A DNA stretch of 64,000 bases. Origin: Acanthochromis polyacanthus (taxonomy: Eukaryota; Chordata; Actinopteri; Pomacentridae). The translations under genes and the position numbers were made by a program. The notes under the pieces were generated by a model. The model was not told the DNA's origin. It saw nothing but the letters and a program-made list of their open reading frames with translations, and searched no databases. The DNA lies in NCBI RefSeq assembly GCF_021347895.1, contig NC_067129.1, forward strand, positions 29,859,690 through 29,923,689, in the 5' to 3' direction. Shown piece after piece: positions 31,020-44,790 of this stretch. The stretch's first letter is position 1. Each line of letters begins with the position of its first letter.

Positions 31020-31560
31020 AACACTTTCCCCAGCAGCTAACGGCCTTTCGCTTCTCGTTCGGAGGATTTTTTCTGCCCTTTTCTTCGTGCAAAAGGTTCT
31101 TACTTCTGTGAGAATCTCAGGCCGTCTTGCATCTGCAGCTCTTTGAAGTCTGTCCACAGATTTTTGATGGTGTTTAGGTCGGAGGAACTGTGAGGGCGAA
31201 ACCTTCAGCTGGAGGTAGGAGTGATGTTTGCTTCCACAGTTTGCTGGGATTTAATTGAATCCATTCTTCGCTCTGCCGGTGAAGCGTTCCCCGTGCCACC
31301 GGCTGCAACACGAACCCGAAGAATGATCAATCGTCCTCCGTGCTGAACAGTCGAGGAGTTCTTTTCATAAAATCCTGCATGCTTTTTTCCTCTGAACATA
31401 ACCTTACTCACCACAGACAAAAAGTTCTATTTTATCAGACTTGTCTCCAAAATGCTTCATGCTTGTTTAAATGTTTGTTTTCAAACTTCTGGTGGTAAAT
31501 TTTGTTTTGTGGAAGCAGGAAAAAACTCAGTTGGCCACATTTGTGGTGGTGTTTCTGAGT
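31020..31560 (-). pseudogene. Tc1/mariner transposase relic
   Basis: On the minus strand around 31130-31190, SDLNTIKNLWTDFKEL matches the third catalytic segment of Tc1 transposases (SPDLNPIENLW..LK). The C-terminal part is scrambled by stops, and the upstream part (towards 31560) is no longer readable as protein. Confidence 0.6.
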
Positions 31561-33001
31561 CTGATTAATCTTCGTATGCAGTGAGGTGGTGGTTTCTATT
31601 TGATTTGTGTGTCTTTTAACAATGAGAACTGTTTTCTTTGAAAATTTAGCTCCAGATTTTAACTCAACCTCCACAGTTTCTTTTACCTTCCATTTGTCCT
31701 ACTGACTGGGTTGATGTCTGTGTTGTTTTGTTTGTATCTGCTGTTTCTTTCGGTCTCGCCTCACCCCACCTGGTTGAGGCAGACGTTTGCCCTTCCTGAG
31801 CCTGGTTCTCGTGGACGTTTCTTCCTGTCACAAAGGAATCATTTTGCTTGATCACTGCAAACAAAAGATAACAACAGAATAAGAAAATACTATATAAAAA
31901 ACACAAAACATGTCATATCTAATCAAAAATAAGAACTAAAGAGGAAACTCCCTCATAGGGGATCCAGTGAATATTTGGATTTGTTGGGTTTTCATGAGTC
32001 AAAACTGCTAAGTTAATCTTCATTATTATTGTACTGAAGGGCCTTTGAATTAATAATTATATGTAATTTATGATACTGTAGAGCTTTAGCTATAATGTTA
32101 CACTAGTTGGGTTAATATCCACAATTAATGACACTGTAGGATCTCAGCCTTATTTTATAAACGTTACTATGACTATATATCTACTATAGTCAGGTAAAGT
32201 AGCCTTTCATATGTTTTTTGTACGGTTTTAGTTCCTAATATGTAAATTACTCAGGTGAAAACATCACAAATAACATTACAGAGTCTTAACTCTGATATTT
32301 ACACTTGCTAGGTTACTTTTGCAGCACAACTCATAACTTTTTTTATTGGATTTTGCACTTGGACACGATGACTGTTGTCTTGAGTGTGCTCGATAAAAAA
32401 TGTATCATTGTAAAGCCCATTTTTTGAAAAATGCTATAGAAATAGTTATTATTATTATCATTGTTACAGGATGAAGCAGGAAATTAATGGATAGATGTAA
32501 AAACAAAACAAATAGCAATCAATTGTTGTTGGAAAATGCGCAGAATCCATAATTAAGAAACTTAAACTTTGCATATAGCCCCATTAAGGTGGTTATCATG
32601 AGCAGCATTATTTAAGTCAGTGATATTTTAACATATTTGCAGATTACATATTCGGATATTAGAACATTAGGTGTTGTTTCTTTAACTTTTACTCAGTGTT
32701 TTATTCTTGTTAGAGGACTAGTTGTGCTAAATTACCTGCAGGGATTGAGCATCAGTGGGACACCTGGAAAGATGGTGCAGAAATGCAGAAACATAAACAA
32801 CATTAGTGTATTGCTACCAAACAAGACTTTTTACCAGTGTGGAGTCTGTTTAGTTTTCATGGAGGTAAACAATGCTCATGAGTGGATTTGTTTGTCTCAA
32901 GCTAAATTGTGTTGACTGTCTATTAAACTTTATTAACCTTTTTGTCTTTAAAAAATAGTCCTAGTTTTCAGCTGGAAAGAAGATTGCAGCAACTATGAGG
33001 C
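31561..33001. other. Intergenic, nothing recognised
   Basis: AT-rich, low in CpG, with no coding or repeat landmark beyond short A/T runs. Confidence 0.4.
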
Positions 33002-33545
33002 TTTTAAAACAAATACAACAAGTAAAGCACTCGGAGAGCGCAGTACTCCGTCTGTCGTATCATTTTCGACAGAAAAAAACTTTAATAGAAAATGACTTTG
33101 CACTGAGCACAGCCGTGTGTTATGCATGTGTATGTTTTGTACGGTTACCGAATTACGTGACCTAAATATGTAGCGGGCGGCAGGAATTGATGGGACCCAG
33201 AAACATCCCCACGATTTAATCACTTGTTCCTTGGATCATTTCCGCCGAAGGGAGGACAGGACAGTGGATTTGTAGTAGGATCAAAGTCATGTGATCGTCA
33301 GCAGGCAGCTGATGTAATGTTCACTTGTTGTCATGGTTACAGTGACACCGTGCCGCTGTCTCACAAATACACAGAAATCTTTAATAAATCTGTGGATCCA
33401 GACTATAAGCTGCATCACTGACAAAATCTAATCATTCGGTCCTTGTGTCATTTCTGACCTTCACTGAAAATTTCATCCAAATCCAAATCAGACAAACATA
33501 CGCATCGTCATATAACTCCACCCCATTCCTTGGTGGAGTAAAAAC
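33002..33545. mobile_element. Teleost repeat with CTCCGCC-type ends (copy 3, degraded)
   Basis: Left end AAAGCACTCGGAGAGCGCAG then TACTCCGTC; right end CCATTCCTTGGTGGAGTAAA. It also has TCACTGAAAATTTCATCCAA and a GACAAACATACG remnant of the usual CAGAC run. This is the same family as 11669-12094 and 17943-18735, but more decayed. Confidence 0.55.
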
Positions 33546-35600
33546 AATGAAAAATCATCACATTTTGCAGTAATTCAGTATGAAGCCCTTCAAATCAAAT
33601 GAAGTTCTGCATTCTACATTTTTTTCCAGTGACTGACCATAAAGAGCACCTTCAGGCCCGTAAATTTCTCCCTTTAATTCAGCTCACCACACAGTGAGGT
33701 CGCATGCAGACTCTTTTTTCCACCACAACATGCAGAACTAACACAGAATCCTCATATGTTTTGTCAGAAGCACCTGCTGTGGTGAAACATTTATTCTCCT
33801 TCCACTGTAGTTTTCACGAGTCGCATAAATAAATGATCAAAAAAAAGGAGGCACTGTGCTCCTATCCAGCCCCGCTGCCCCACCGTCCCTCTGCTGGGAA
33901 GTCAAGTTCGGCGGTTTACAGGAAGTGAATTATGCATCGTCTCTTTCCAAGCATGAGCTCATCACGACGAGGAAACGTGCCTCCAGCGCTGGGACTAAAC
34001 CGGAGGAAGCATCTGAACAGTGGAGTTTGCTACTGGAGGACGGTGCATGGAAAACACAACCTGGGCCGCCATGATGCTTCCTTTCATTTGTGTTTAATGT
34101 TTCTTGTCAGTCAGTGTGCCGGGCAGTCCAGCGGACACTGGGATTGAGAAACAAATAGGAATCAGAAGCCAGTTGTGTGGGGAGAGCCTGAGGGTGTTAT
34201 TCGTTTCCTTTTAACTTTCCCATTTTATGTTGTTTTTTCCCCTCTCTGTCTTTCTCTCTTGCAGAGAAACGACAAAATGTTAGCTCCCAAATGAAATCCA
34301 CGGCTCCGAGCTGCCCGCTGGCCGACGCTTCGCCCTTGAGAAACAAATTCAGACACGAAAACACTTTGGCTGGACAGTGGCCAGCAAGAGGACGCATCTG
34401 TTTTTAAAAGAAGACAAAGGGATGGTGTGTTGATGCACCTTTTAATACACATTCCTAAATTACATGTAGGGTATTTCTACTTTATTCTCCCAATAGTTTG
34501 CACCTGCAGACACTTTTCAGATTTAATCTGGATGCGAATAGTATAAAGTCCATGTAGAACCAAACTAACCTGATTATTCATGTATAATTCAAACACGAAG
34601 CGAGCCAAATGAACTGCAGAGTCTCAAAATAAGTGTTGACCAGCCGGTTAATGATCCAACAAACAGCTCAGAGGGAATATATGAGGGGATTTAAGAGTTT
34701 AATGCAAAGAAAATGGAGTTTTATCTCCATAATAGAGAATTATAGCAACAGTTTGCATGAGTTTTTTGAGTAAAGACAACTTCTAATGGATTAAACTTTG
34801 AGGAATGAGCTTCTCCGTTCAAATCAAAGGTATTTTTAATTACCGGTCACTTAATTATTGTTAGCAAGTTCATTATGAATGGAAATTAGCTTTTTCTAAC
34901 TAGCATTTCAACAGTATTTTTAAAGTTTTTATGTGCTTGATTACTATAATTATGAAAACAAGTTTTTAATTTTGCAAACATTAAAACTAAACTGCTTCAG
35001 TTCGATTTTGTTCACTAGTTTTTGGTATTTTCATGTTTGTTTATGTTGTAGCTATTAGAAAATAAACTGATGTCTAATTCACTTGTTAAACAGCGAAAGC
35101 AAACACAATAAATTTAAACTTAAATTACACACAATATTAAGTTCAACCAAAAAACTACATCTGTTTAGAGAAATGTACAGTCAAAGGCATTTTTAATTAC
35201 CGGTGACTTAATGACTGTTAGCATTAGGTGATTACAAATGAAGATTAGCTTGTTCTAACAGTGTTTCAGCATTAATTTAAAGATTTTTTTTAATGTGCTT
35301 AAAGTTTTTAAGTTGGCAAACATTTTAAAAGTGAAACTGTTTCAATTAAAAAAAAATTTAGTAGTTTTTGGTATTTTCATGTTTATTTATTTAGCAGCTA
35401 TTAAATTAGGAACTGATTCAAAGACAAAATTTTGTCTAATTAGCTTTAAAAAATATTTTTAAAATGCAGTTGTGTATTTAAACACATAACATTTACATAA
35501 TGGAAGCAAACAAATCAGATTTGAGTGTAAATTACACACAATATTAAGTTCAACCAACAAACTACATTAATTTCCCAAACTCCTAAACGATGCTGCTTAG
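33546..35600. other. Intergenic; internal similarity at 34830-35560
   Basis: No gene was supported. 34826-35160 and 35185-35560 share TTTTTAATTACCGGT.ACTTA, TTTTTGGTATTTTCATGTTT and TTACACACAATATTAAGTTC, so a ~360-bp tandem duplication is present. 33850-34400 is more GC-balanced and non-repetitive. Confidence 0.55.
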
Positions 35601-35897
35601 GCCGAAGATTGTGCAATTATTTTTATTTTTATTTTTATAGCGTATGTTTGTGCCATGTGTCACCTTCGGGACATGTGCAATACTGTTTTATGTGCAATAC
35701 TGTTTTTTTATGTGTTTTATGTGCAAATACTGCTTTTATGTTTTATGCGCAATGTTGTTTTTTATGTGTCTTATGTGCAATATTGTTTTTATGTGTTTTT
35801 TGCGCAGTACTGGTAGCACTGCTCTGAGTCCAAGACAAATTTCCCCAAGTGGGACAATAAAGTATATTGAATTGAATTGAATTGAATTGAATTTAGA
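35601..35897 (+). repeat. LINE 3' end with internal minisatellite and (AATTG)n tail
   Basis: Five to six units of TTTATGTGCAATACTGTTTT (35680-35810) lead into AGACAAATTTCCCCAAGTGG then GACAATAAAG and an ATTGA repeat tail (35862-35893). This is the standard terminus of a fish non-LTR element, with a minisatellite in its 3'UTR. Confidence 0.7.
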
Positions 35898-37800
35898 GAA
35901 ATTAACTTTTCTAGTCCAATCTGCAACAGTAGTTGATTATTCTTAATGCTTTAATAAAGTTGTTATGAGTATTTCCAGATAATTTAAAGAGAATTGCAGT
36001 GTTTTGTACTTAATTGCAATAATTTAGAACTTTTTTAAGTTGTAAATTTTTTTTTTTTTTTTAAAGAAGTTGCCTCATTGTTAAGTAGACAGGGTAAGGG
36101 ACTTCAAATCTTTTTTTTGTTAGATCAACTTACACAGAATTTTGAGTTTAAATTGTACACAGCATTATTTATCTGGCAGCTATGCATTAAATTTTAAAAA
36201 ATTGTTTGAATAACTTTTTAGAGTGTAGATGGTTGTGATTTATGGAAATATTTCCATTTACACTGTAAAAAATGTATTTAAACTGTAACTGAAGTAAAGT
36301 GCTGTTTTGAATGATCTCATTTATCTTTCTGCATCGGTGATGGCACAGTGCTTTTGTAGGATCTTTTGATTTAAAATTACACTTTGCCTCTTTTAAATGG
36401 TATTTGAATTTCCGTAAAAGTGTGAACATCGGGCTTATTATTGTACCTTGAGCACCATGAATTGGATATTTCTGATATTTCAGCCAATTATGAGTAGGAT
36501 TACAGCATAAAGGAAAGGAGAGAACAGTAAGTCTAGCGACAAAATCATGTTTTATATTTTACAAATTTGGTAGAGCAAAGAATTAAATTGTAAAAAATGG
36601 AAACTTCAAGTTGACTTTTCTTAAAATTAAGTTGCAGGAAACTGTTCAGCTGAGAAGAATTAAATGATATCACTTGTTAACTTCAGTGTATATAGTATTT
36701 CTAGATATGTAAATATCTATTTATTTTTCTATTGTTATTTCATTATTTCTTTTCTAATTCCCTAATTAGATAGCCTAATTAGCCTAATTCCCTGTATGCT
36801 GTGTGTCTACTTGGCCATTAAAGCTGACTCTGTTTAATTTAAATAAACTTAAATCAGTAGCATGTTAGAGGTTGAAGTAATTAATTTAAGTTGGTCCAAC
36901 AATTATGTTTATTTCAGTCTAGCAGGGCTGCTTCAGGAAAGTGCATTGCATGTCTGTATCTAAAAAACCTTTAAAAATAAACTCACAACTGAGAGCAGAA
37001 ACTAGAGAGTTAAAATGACGATGCTTTAGTGGAAAAAGCAGCCAGAGTCGCAGCATTTATGGGCTGCAGGCAGGTACTGAAAGACAGATTTTGTGGAAAT
37101 TTTACTTTACTTTCAAGTGCTCAGATGTTAAGATGTTTAGATCATTAGCCCATGATATTAGAATCAGAAAGCAGATCAATTTCACACTTCCGGTCATTTC
37201 CTTGCAGGTTTCCATCCCCAGAAGGCAGTGGGATGTTTGCTGATGTGCGTCCTCGTCTTGCACTGGGTGTCACTGTTGCATCACGTCTCAATCCTGCAGG
37301 TTTCAGCGGCTCAGATCCTCGGAGTCACGCTTCACGTGTCACGGAGGACGGCTTCCCTGAACATGCCTCCGCCGACGGATCACATCCCACGTGAAGCCGC
37401 AGACACAGAAACCACTCTGACTGGATCCTGCTGGGTGTGTGTGCGCCGCATGTCTTTCAGTTCATCAAGATGAATTTCAATATTTCAATTCGTCACGCAT
37501 GCTGCAGCTCTGTGCGCCATGCGCCGTGCTGCAGCACAATGAGAAAAAGTGATATTAAAGACTGTTACGGTAAAACTGACTTTGGGTAATTCTGCCGCCG
37601 TGCGTCCGCATTCCAATATTTCATTACAGCTGCACAATAGTTGATCAAACGTCCAGGCACACGGGCCTGAACGACAAGCACCGCTGCATTCTGCACCGGC
37701 GCCAGAACCCACCGTGGTTCCTCTCCACACAAATCCAGCTAAATCAAAGCAAAGTGCATTTCACAGAGTGAGGGAGGCACGAAGCCAGAAAATACTACCA
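35898..37800. other. Intergenic, mostly AT-rich
   Basis: Includes a LINE-tail scrap at ~36806-36835 (TACTTGGCCATTAAAGCTGA). A more GC-rich stretch at 37190-37730 has open frames on both strands but no family motif. Confidence 0.4.
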
Positions 37801-37809
37801 GTAATAAGA

Positions 37810-38510
37810 TGAAAACAAGTTTGAAGCGGTTGTTCCAGCTCACCTCCAACTCTACTGTTGGCCAGATCTGAATTTTCAGAGTTTAACTTTAAGTTGTTCA
37901 TCTCCCTTCACTGGCTTCCAGTTGCAGCCAGAATCAAATTCAAAACTCTCCTCCTGGCTTACAAAACATTTACAAGAACATCCCCAGCCTACCTGGATTC
38001 CCTGATCCAGGTCTACTCCCCTTCACGCCCACTTCGCTCTGCATGTGAGAGACGCCTGGTGCTTCCAGCCCAGCACGGCTCCATATCTCTAGCCAGACTC
38101 TTTTCCTCTATTGTTCCTCTGTTTGTCGTTTCTCAAATGGTGGAACAATCTACCAAACTCTGTGCGTTCTGCTGAGTCCCTTTCTACTTTTAAAAGACAA
38201 TTGAAGACTCAATTGTTTAGAGAACACCTAGGCACTTAATCTGACTCCACCTCAGGGGTAGAATAAGTCAGGTGGTCCAAAACCCAGCATTTATTTAGCG
38301 CTGACAAAGATAAAAAATAAAAAAAAAATTTAAAAAAATGGGGGGGTGGTTAGCAATTCTTCTGCAACTTCATGGCAACACCTTTGACCAATCACACTTG
38401 AAGCACTTTTTGCACTTACTACCGGTTTTTCCTTATGTCTGAATTCTTGCTTGTGTTGTACGTCGCTTTGGACAAAAGCGTCTGCTAAATGAAACTGTAG
38501 AATTGTAGAA
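37810..38510 (+). pseudogene. L2/CR1-like LINE reverse transcriptase C-terminus and 3'UTR
   Basis: The frame at 37858-38175 reads LHWLPVAARIKFKTLLLAYK, then SPAYLDSLIQVYSPSRPLRS, the typical C-terminal RT segment of fish L2/Rex-like elements, with stops after AFC. The terminus TGTACGTCGCTTTGGACAAA then AGCGTCTGCTAAATGA is a well-known fish LINE 3' end. 5'-truncated. Confidence 0.75.
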
Positions 38511-38944
38511 GTTAAAACCTTCGGGCCTCAGCTGCTCTTCATCTAAACTCTGTTTTACCACCTAGTGAGCCAGTAAACATGTTTAGAGGCTAAAAGCAAC
38601 TCATTTACATAAGCACATAAGTTTCTGGTTGCATGTAATAATCAAAAGTTGTTGCTTTTCAAGAAAACATTACCTTTTTTAGACAATTTTATGTGAAAAA
38701 ATGCATGGATGCACTACAGCCAAACTTTTCAAAGATGTTAACTCTCATCCACATGCTGTAATCATTGAACTATTGCCTCAAAACTGACATTTTGCATCAA
38801 ATGTGCCAAATGTGTCAGTTATTAACCAAATATTTCTAAATTATTGATCGTGTTCTGTTAGAATGTGATCATAAGTGGGGTGAAAATATGGGCAAAAAGA
38901 GCAGAGAAATGAAAATCAGACTTCCAGTTCAACTTGAAGGTCAT

Positions 38945-39240
38945 TTTTAATCTCTTTTTGTTGTTTTTGTCATTGTCAATGTCATTTTATTGTTTTTTGG
39001 TTCTATTTTTGTCATTTTCAATCTTTTTGTTGTTTTTTTAAAATCTAATTTTCTGTCTTTTTCAATGTCACTTGTTTTTTAGTCCGATTTTTGTCCTTTT
39101 CAAACTTTCTGTTGGTTTTTTTGGGGGGCATTTTTGTAGTTTTCAATCTTTTTGTTCTTTTTTTGTCAATTTTTTTGTCATTTTCAATCTTTTTTGTTGT
39201 TTTTTTGTCTCACTTTTCTAATTTTATGGATTTTATGTTG
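38945..39240. repeat. T-rich 18-20-bp minisatellite
   Basis: Degenerate repeats of TTTTTGTCATTTTCAATC with a TTGTTTTTTT linker, about 12 units, strongly T-biased on the plus strand. Confidence 0.75.
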
Positions 39241-39399
39241 TTTACTCCAAATTCTGACCATCCAAAGAACTTTCACTGATGGTTCTACCTCAACACTTCC
39301 ACAAACGAGGTCTAAACTTCTAAACTATGGCATCGTACAAGGAGCTATAAATATATGCACAGAGTTCAGAGACCCTAGAGGGGAGGGGAGGTGGGGGAG

Positions 39400-39985
39400 G
39401 AGGAGGGAGTGAATGCTGCAGCTGAAATGAAGACTCATCAGACCAGGCAACGTTTTTCCAGTCTTCTATTGTCCCGTTGTGGTGAGTCTGTGTTAAATGT
39501 AGCCTCAGTTTCCTGTTCTTAGCTGACAGGAGTGGCACCCTGTGTGGTCTTCTGCTGCTGTAGAACATCTTCTTCAAGGTTGTTGTGGTACAGAGATGCT
39601 ATTCTGCATTCCTTAGTTGTAACCAGTGGTTATTAGAGTTATTGCCTTTCCATCATCTCCAACCAGTCTGCCCATTCTCCTCTGACCTCTCACGTCAGCA
39701 AGGCATTTTTGTCTACACAGCTCACTGGATGTTTTCTCTTTTTTGGACCATTCTCTGTAAATCCTACAGATGGTGGTGTGTGAAAATCCCAGCAGATCAG
39801 CAGTTTGTGAAGCACTCAGACCATCAACCATGCCACGTTCAAAGTCACTTAAACCCCCTTTATTCTGATGCTTGGTTTGAACTTTGGTCGTCTGGACCAC
39901 GTCTACATGAGTAAATGCATTGAGCTGCAGTCATGTGATTGAACAGGTGTAACTAATAAAGTGAAATGTAAAATATACACTCACA
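39400..39985 (-). pseudogene. Tc1/mariner transposase relic with one terminal repeat
   Basis: Minus-strand frames give GLSDFERGMVDGLSASQTAD then LLGFSHTTICRIYREW (paired-like DNA-binding domain, 39613-39900). After a frame break comes YSSRRPHRVPLLSAKNRKLR then TIEDWKNVAWSDESSF (first catalytic Asp, 39430-39577). GGTGTAACTAATAAAGTGAA near 39945-39975 is the usual terminal-repeat sequence of this Tc1 family. The C-terminal half is lost, replaced by a G-rich scrap at 39385. Confidence 0.85.
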
Positions 39986-42379
39986 TTTCAATAATATGTG
40001 AATGCTGCAGTGTGCTCAAAATAAAGTGATATTTTCCCTTCTTTGTGGTGAAAAACTGTTGTAATTCTCCTTAAATGTGATGCATGTTTTTTCTCTTCTC
40101 ATTGCAATGATGCTGATTCTCCATATTTAAGGGGTGAAACTTCCACGACAGACATTTTCTCTGATCTTGACTCCACAGTGACAGATGTGGCAGCTTGTCT
40201 GTCTCCTTCACCGTCTGAACAGCAGACCGACGTCACTTCAGTGTTCTGTGTCTGATAAAAGCCTTCTACGACCTTAATCTCTCCTGAATTTCGCTCTGTA
40301 TTTACGGCGTTGTTAGCGCTGCGCTGAACCAGGGCCACGGTCGTGTTTGTTTCTCGGCATTGCCGCCGGGAAAGTCACCTGACGACCGGCGACGCTGGAG
40401 ATCAGACGCTCTTCGGTCGTAAAACGGGCCATAAACACAGAAACAATCAGGAGAGGACCGGGCCTGAGAGTGTGTGAAGAATCAAGTGGATGTGTGAAGG
40501 CCGGGTGGAACATAACGGCCCGCCTCCCCGCCTGAAAAGCACCAAACGTTAACTCTGCACCGAGCCAAAGCTTCTTTATTAACAAGGAACATTGCACCTC
40601 TATCCAGTTAATGAAATATTGATTTTGAAATTGTATTTTAAGACGACGGAAAGCTTTTAAAGCGCTTAGTGCCTTTGCTCAGAGCCAACTTCATCAATTA
40701 TTATTTTTTAATGGTATTATTTGAGAACGCTCCTAAAGCAGGCAGCGGTTTTCCCCGGGCTCACCGACCGGCGTCACGTTTCCGTACGCCAGGGAAACTC
40801 AAAGCCCCGAATGGATGCATGTTTTTTTAATGAAAGATGTTGGCATCAAACTGAGTTTCATAATGACAACGGCAGTGGGACATTGCCGATTTAATGATGT
40901 GTTTGTTCCGATTCCAGTTGAGCTGTTAAAAGAGAAATAAAAAAATAAAGAAGGGAATTAGTCACATTTCCAAATGTAGTTCACAATCAGCGACTCGGTA
41001 TAATGGGATTGTGAGTCCCTGGTGTCCGAGCCGGGCCAATTTCTAGAACCTCATGAATCAAAAATGACAAAAATTCGAATGTGTCTGCACTGTAGAATCC
41101 ATCTGTACAGTACAGATAACAAACTAATCCAAAAAACAAATGGAAATCCACTTGGTGGCTGAATTTGGTGACTTCGGTATCTGTGCTGTGCAGTAGACTT
41201 TGGTGAGCGTCACGACTCCAACCGCCAGATAAAACCAGTGACTAAAAAGCCTGAAAATATTCGGTTGCAGTGAATAAAAAGCCTGAAAATACTCACTACT
41301 GTACAAGAATAAAACAAACTGCCCAACAACAACACAAAAACACCAGAAGCATGCAGCACAATCTTTCTATAGAACCACAAACGGGTCATTTTACACAAAC
41401 TGGAGGTGAAAAAATGCGTCAACTAACACCCGTGAGCATGGATTAAGTATTAATGTTTTAATCCACCAGATATGTGGTTGATTAAATCTGCCTCCTGGTC
41501 TGATGATGAACCTTCTTCCTCACCTCCTCCTGGTGCTGCTGTTAAAAACACAACCATCTAAAAAAATCCATATGTGCACTAGAATACAACAGAACTTATA
41601 AAGTGTTTGTCCATCTTGTAACTGCATCTCAACCTACAACACAAACTGCTTGTTTGGTAGTTATAATGAAGCCACTTATTCCAAAACATGCTTTATTAAA
41701 GTATTGTTTCTAGTGAATCGACAAAAGGTTCTTCGAGTGTTTTGAACCAACTCCTGATCCACCATATTTACCAGTTAGTTTTCATCTCTGTGGCTGGATT
41801 TATGAGAGCTGCTGAGGGTTCTAAAACCAAAGCAAGGAGAACTAAGTCTCCATTAGGAACAACTTTCACTCTACATAATATGCTCATTAGATAAGTTCGT
41901 AGTGCAACAAAATATCAATTAAAATAGCTTCAGCAGTTTATTTACGCAGGAAACCAGCAGGCAGGACAAACAATAATGGTAATTTTTTAAAGAAGATGTT
42001 TTCATTAAATGTTCAAAGAACTTTTTAAGAATATTTTTTTGTGTCCAGTAATGTTCCTACACAATCAATAGGCGGTAGATAGATAGGCAGTAAACATTCA
42101 GATGATGTTTTCAAGGACAAAAAAAGGAACGTTCCTGAACGAACATTCGAGAAATTTTTTATTTTTCTAAAACGTTCCTGTAATGTGATGAATTAACAAA
42201 GACGGAACGTTCTGCCTGCAGTGTTCTGGGGATGTTGGTGAGGGAACAGATTACAGAATCTTTAGACCAATCCCACAAGTGAAGGTTCTCAGTGCAACAT
42301 TCAGTTTTGATGATGTTAAAGCAAAACATTCCAATAAAGCTATCGTCAAACATTTTTCGAATAACTTTAGTTATCCCGC
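39986..42379. other. Intergenic; possible conserved non-coding blocks
   Basis: No gene was supported. 40100-40560 (CpG-containing, GC-balanced) and 40600-40960 (with ATCAATTATTATTTTTTAAT and GATTTAATGATGTGTTTG) lack repeat landmarks and look like candidate regulatory DNA. 41990-42180 is repeat-like (AACGTTCCTG words). Confidence 0.35.
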
Positions 42380-43190
42380 CTTGAGGCAAGGCAAGTTTAT
42401 TGTACAGCACAATTCATACACAATGGCAAAGAAATGCATTCAGAAAAACGATTTAAAGGTACACATGCATTAAAATCAGTGAAATTAAACATAAAAGTTC
42501 ATTAAAAGTCACGAAAACAGACTGAGCATCTAAGAGAAAGCTCCAGTAAACAGTCTGGTTTTAAAAGCACAGACAGTCTGAGCAGAACTCAGATGTTCAG
42601 GAAGTTTGTTCCACAGATGACGACCATCACAGCTGAATGCTGCTTCACTGGTCTTAGTTCTGGTTCTGGGAACACTCAGTAAACCTGACCCTGATGACCT
42701 GAGGGCTCTGGACGCTTCATATGGAGAAAATAAGTCCAGGATGTGTTTTGGTCCAAGAACATTCAGTGCTTTGTAGACCAGGAGGAAGACTTTGAACTCC
42801 ATCCTTTGACTAACAGGAAGTCAGTGTAGTGGTTTGAGGACTGGTGTAATATGATCCAGTTTCCTGGTGTTAGTTTGGACTCTGGCAGCAGCGTTGTGGA
42901 TCAGCTGCAGCTGCTTCATTGATTTCTTCTTCAGACCTGTGAAGACACCATTACAGTAATCTAACCTGCTGAGAAAAAATGCATGAGCAAGTTCCTCTGT
43001 GTCTTCTCCAGACAGGAAACCCTTAATTCTAGCATGTTCTTCAAGTGCTAACAGGCAGATTTAGTAACAGCTTTTAAGCGGTTGTTGAAGTTCACGTCTG
43101 AGTCAACAATAACACTGAAGTTTCTGACTTGATTTGTGATTTTTAGTGGAGTCAAGATGAGCAATGATCTTTGACCTTTCATGTTTGGTT
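42380..43190 (-). pseudogene. L2-like LINE reverse transcriptase C-terminus and 3'UTR
   Basis: On the minus strand the RT end reads LQLIHNAAARVQTNTRKLDH, ITPVLKPLH-stop-LPVSQRM, then EFKVFLLVYKALNVLGPKHI and SGSGLLSVPRTRTKTSEAAF. The stop replaces the Trp of the usual LHWLPV (TGG to TGA). The 3' end AGGCAAGTTTATTGTACAGC (as read on plus at 42386) is typical. 5'-truncated; not functional. Confidence 0.8.
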
Positions 43191-44790
43191 ACTTCAGTTT
43201 TGTAAATGGAATGTTTAAGAAGGACATTGTGGGAAAACATTTGCAGAACTTTCTCAGAACATTGTTGGACTAAAAACCCCAGCAGAGGTCTGGACTACGC
43301 AGCAGGATTTAAGCTTATCGAGGTATTTCCAGGTTTATTTCTGGGTGTTTTTAGGGTTACGATGGTGGAACATATTAACTTACGACCTGCTCCAGAGCCG
43401 GTTCTGCTGGAGAACACGCAGTAGATCATCTACTGACCAGTCGGTTCTCTGGGAAAATGGTATGAAAGCATGAATCCCTGGTGAGCACAGAAAGCAAAAA
43501 TCTAGATCCTCAGAGGAGAGAACGTCTGTTTTTCTTGTTTTCCTTCATTTTCCTGCTATTGACCGCAAGAAATTTCAAATCCATTTAATTGCTCTGTCGT
43601 CCTTTGTACGGCGATATAATCCTAAAACTGGCACTAAAACTTTACAGCCTACTTGCAGACCTGATCAGATTTGCAATAAGCAGACTGAATGATGTTTTTC
43701 TGTTTGAGTTGCAGCTGGAAGAATCAGGCTGAGCCATAAGAATACATCTGCAGCGCATTAATTTAATGGAATACACGAGTGTAATTATAGTCAGATCTGC
43801 TCTGGCTTAATGACGGGGCACTGATATTAATAAGCCCTAATTATTCACACATTCTCACGGTTTGGCAGGTTTTTTTTTTGCCAGCTTTCCTTCCTAACTT
43901 TGGCTGCTGAAGCTGTGTTGCTTTTAGTCTGCATTATACTTTTAATTCCTCATATTAGTTTAGGTTTATAGTTTATAGCTTGGCTTTAGACCTGAGCACA
44001 AAAACAGAGTAATATTCCAGTGCTTAAGGCGACGAAAACTACCGTAAAACATCGGAAATGAACAATTTCAGAAAAATACACTAATTTTACACGTTAAAAT
44101 AGCCTTACTTTTATATGATATATTATGTAAATGAGGTCTATTTTTTATGGATTAATTTTTTAAGATGAATTTAATTTATATATAATTACATTTAATGGAG
44201 AATATTTACATTTGTAAAAACAATTAAATTACCTCTAAACATAGTTGAATAATGTTATAATACAAATCATCAGATTTAATGGTGCAGAAAAGTGCCATTA
44301 TTAGCCGGGTTTTATTGTATAATGTCATGTAAAAGTAATGTTGTAAAAAACATCAACATACTTTTATAAAATCAGTAATTCAGTTTCAAATTGCAATTTG
44401 TCATAAATACAAATGTTTACATACGACTTTACATAAATATCTCATTTATCTGACAAATCTTTTTTGTTAAACTATATTTCTGACTGTAAAATAAAATCCT
44501 AACTAAATAGATTTTTAAAAAAATAGTAATAAAATAATAGTAAAATTATTGGATGCACTTTTATATTCTGCTTTAATATTACGTTTTATTTAATTCTGAT
44601 ATATTTCTTATTTTACCTTAAATTGTTTGTTTCTTTATTTTTATTGTTTTTATGCATCAGGAACACCGTCTAAATTAAAGTTATATTGTTGTCTGACCTC
44701 AATAGAATGACGATAAAGCTGCTACTGGATTTATCACTGAAATGAAACAAAAAGTAATGATTCTGAATATATAATTGTTAATTTTGGATC
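43191..44790. other. Intergenic; candidate conserved block at 43550-43860
   Basis: 43550-43860 is non-repetitive and rich in TAAT cores (GCATTAATTTAATGG, GATATTAATAAGCCCTAATT). The rest is AT-rich without landmarks. Confidence 0.3.
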
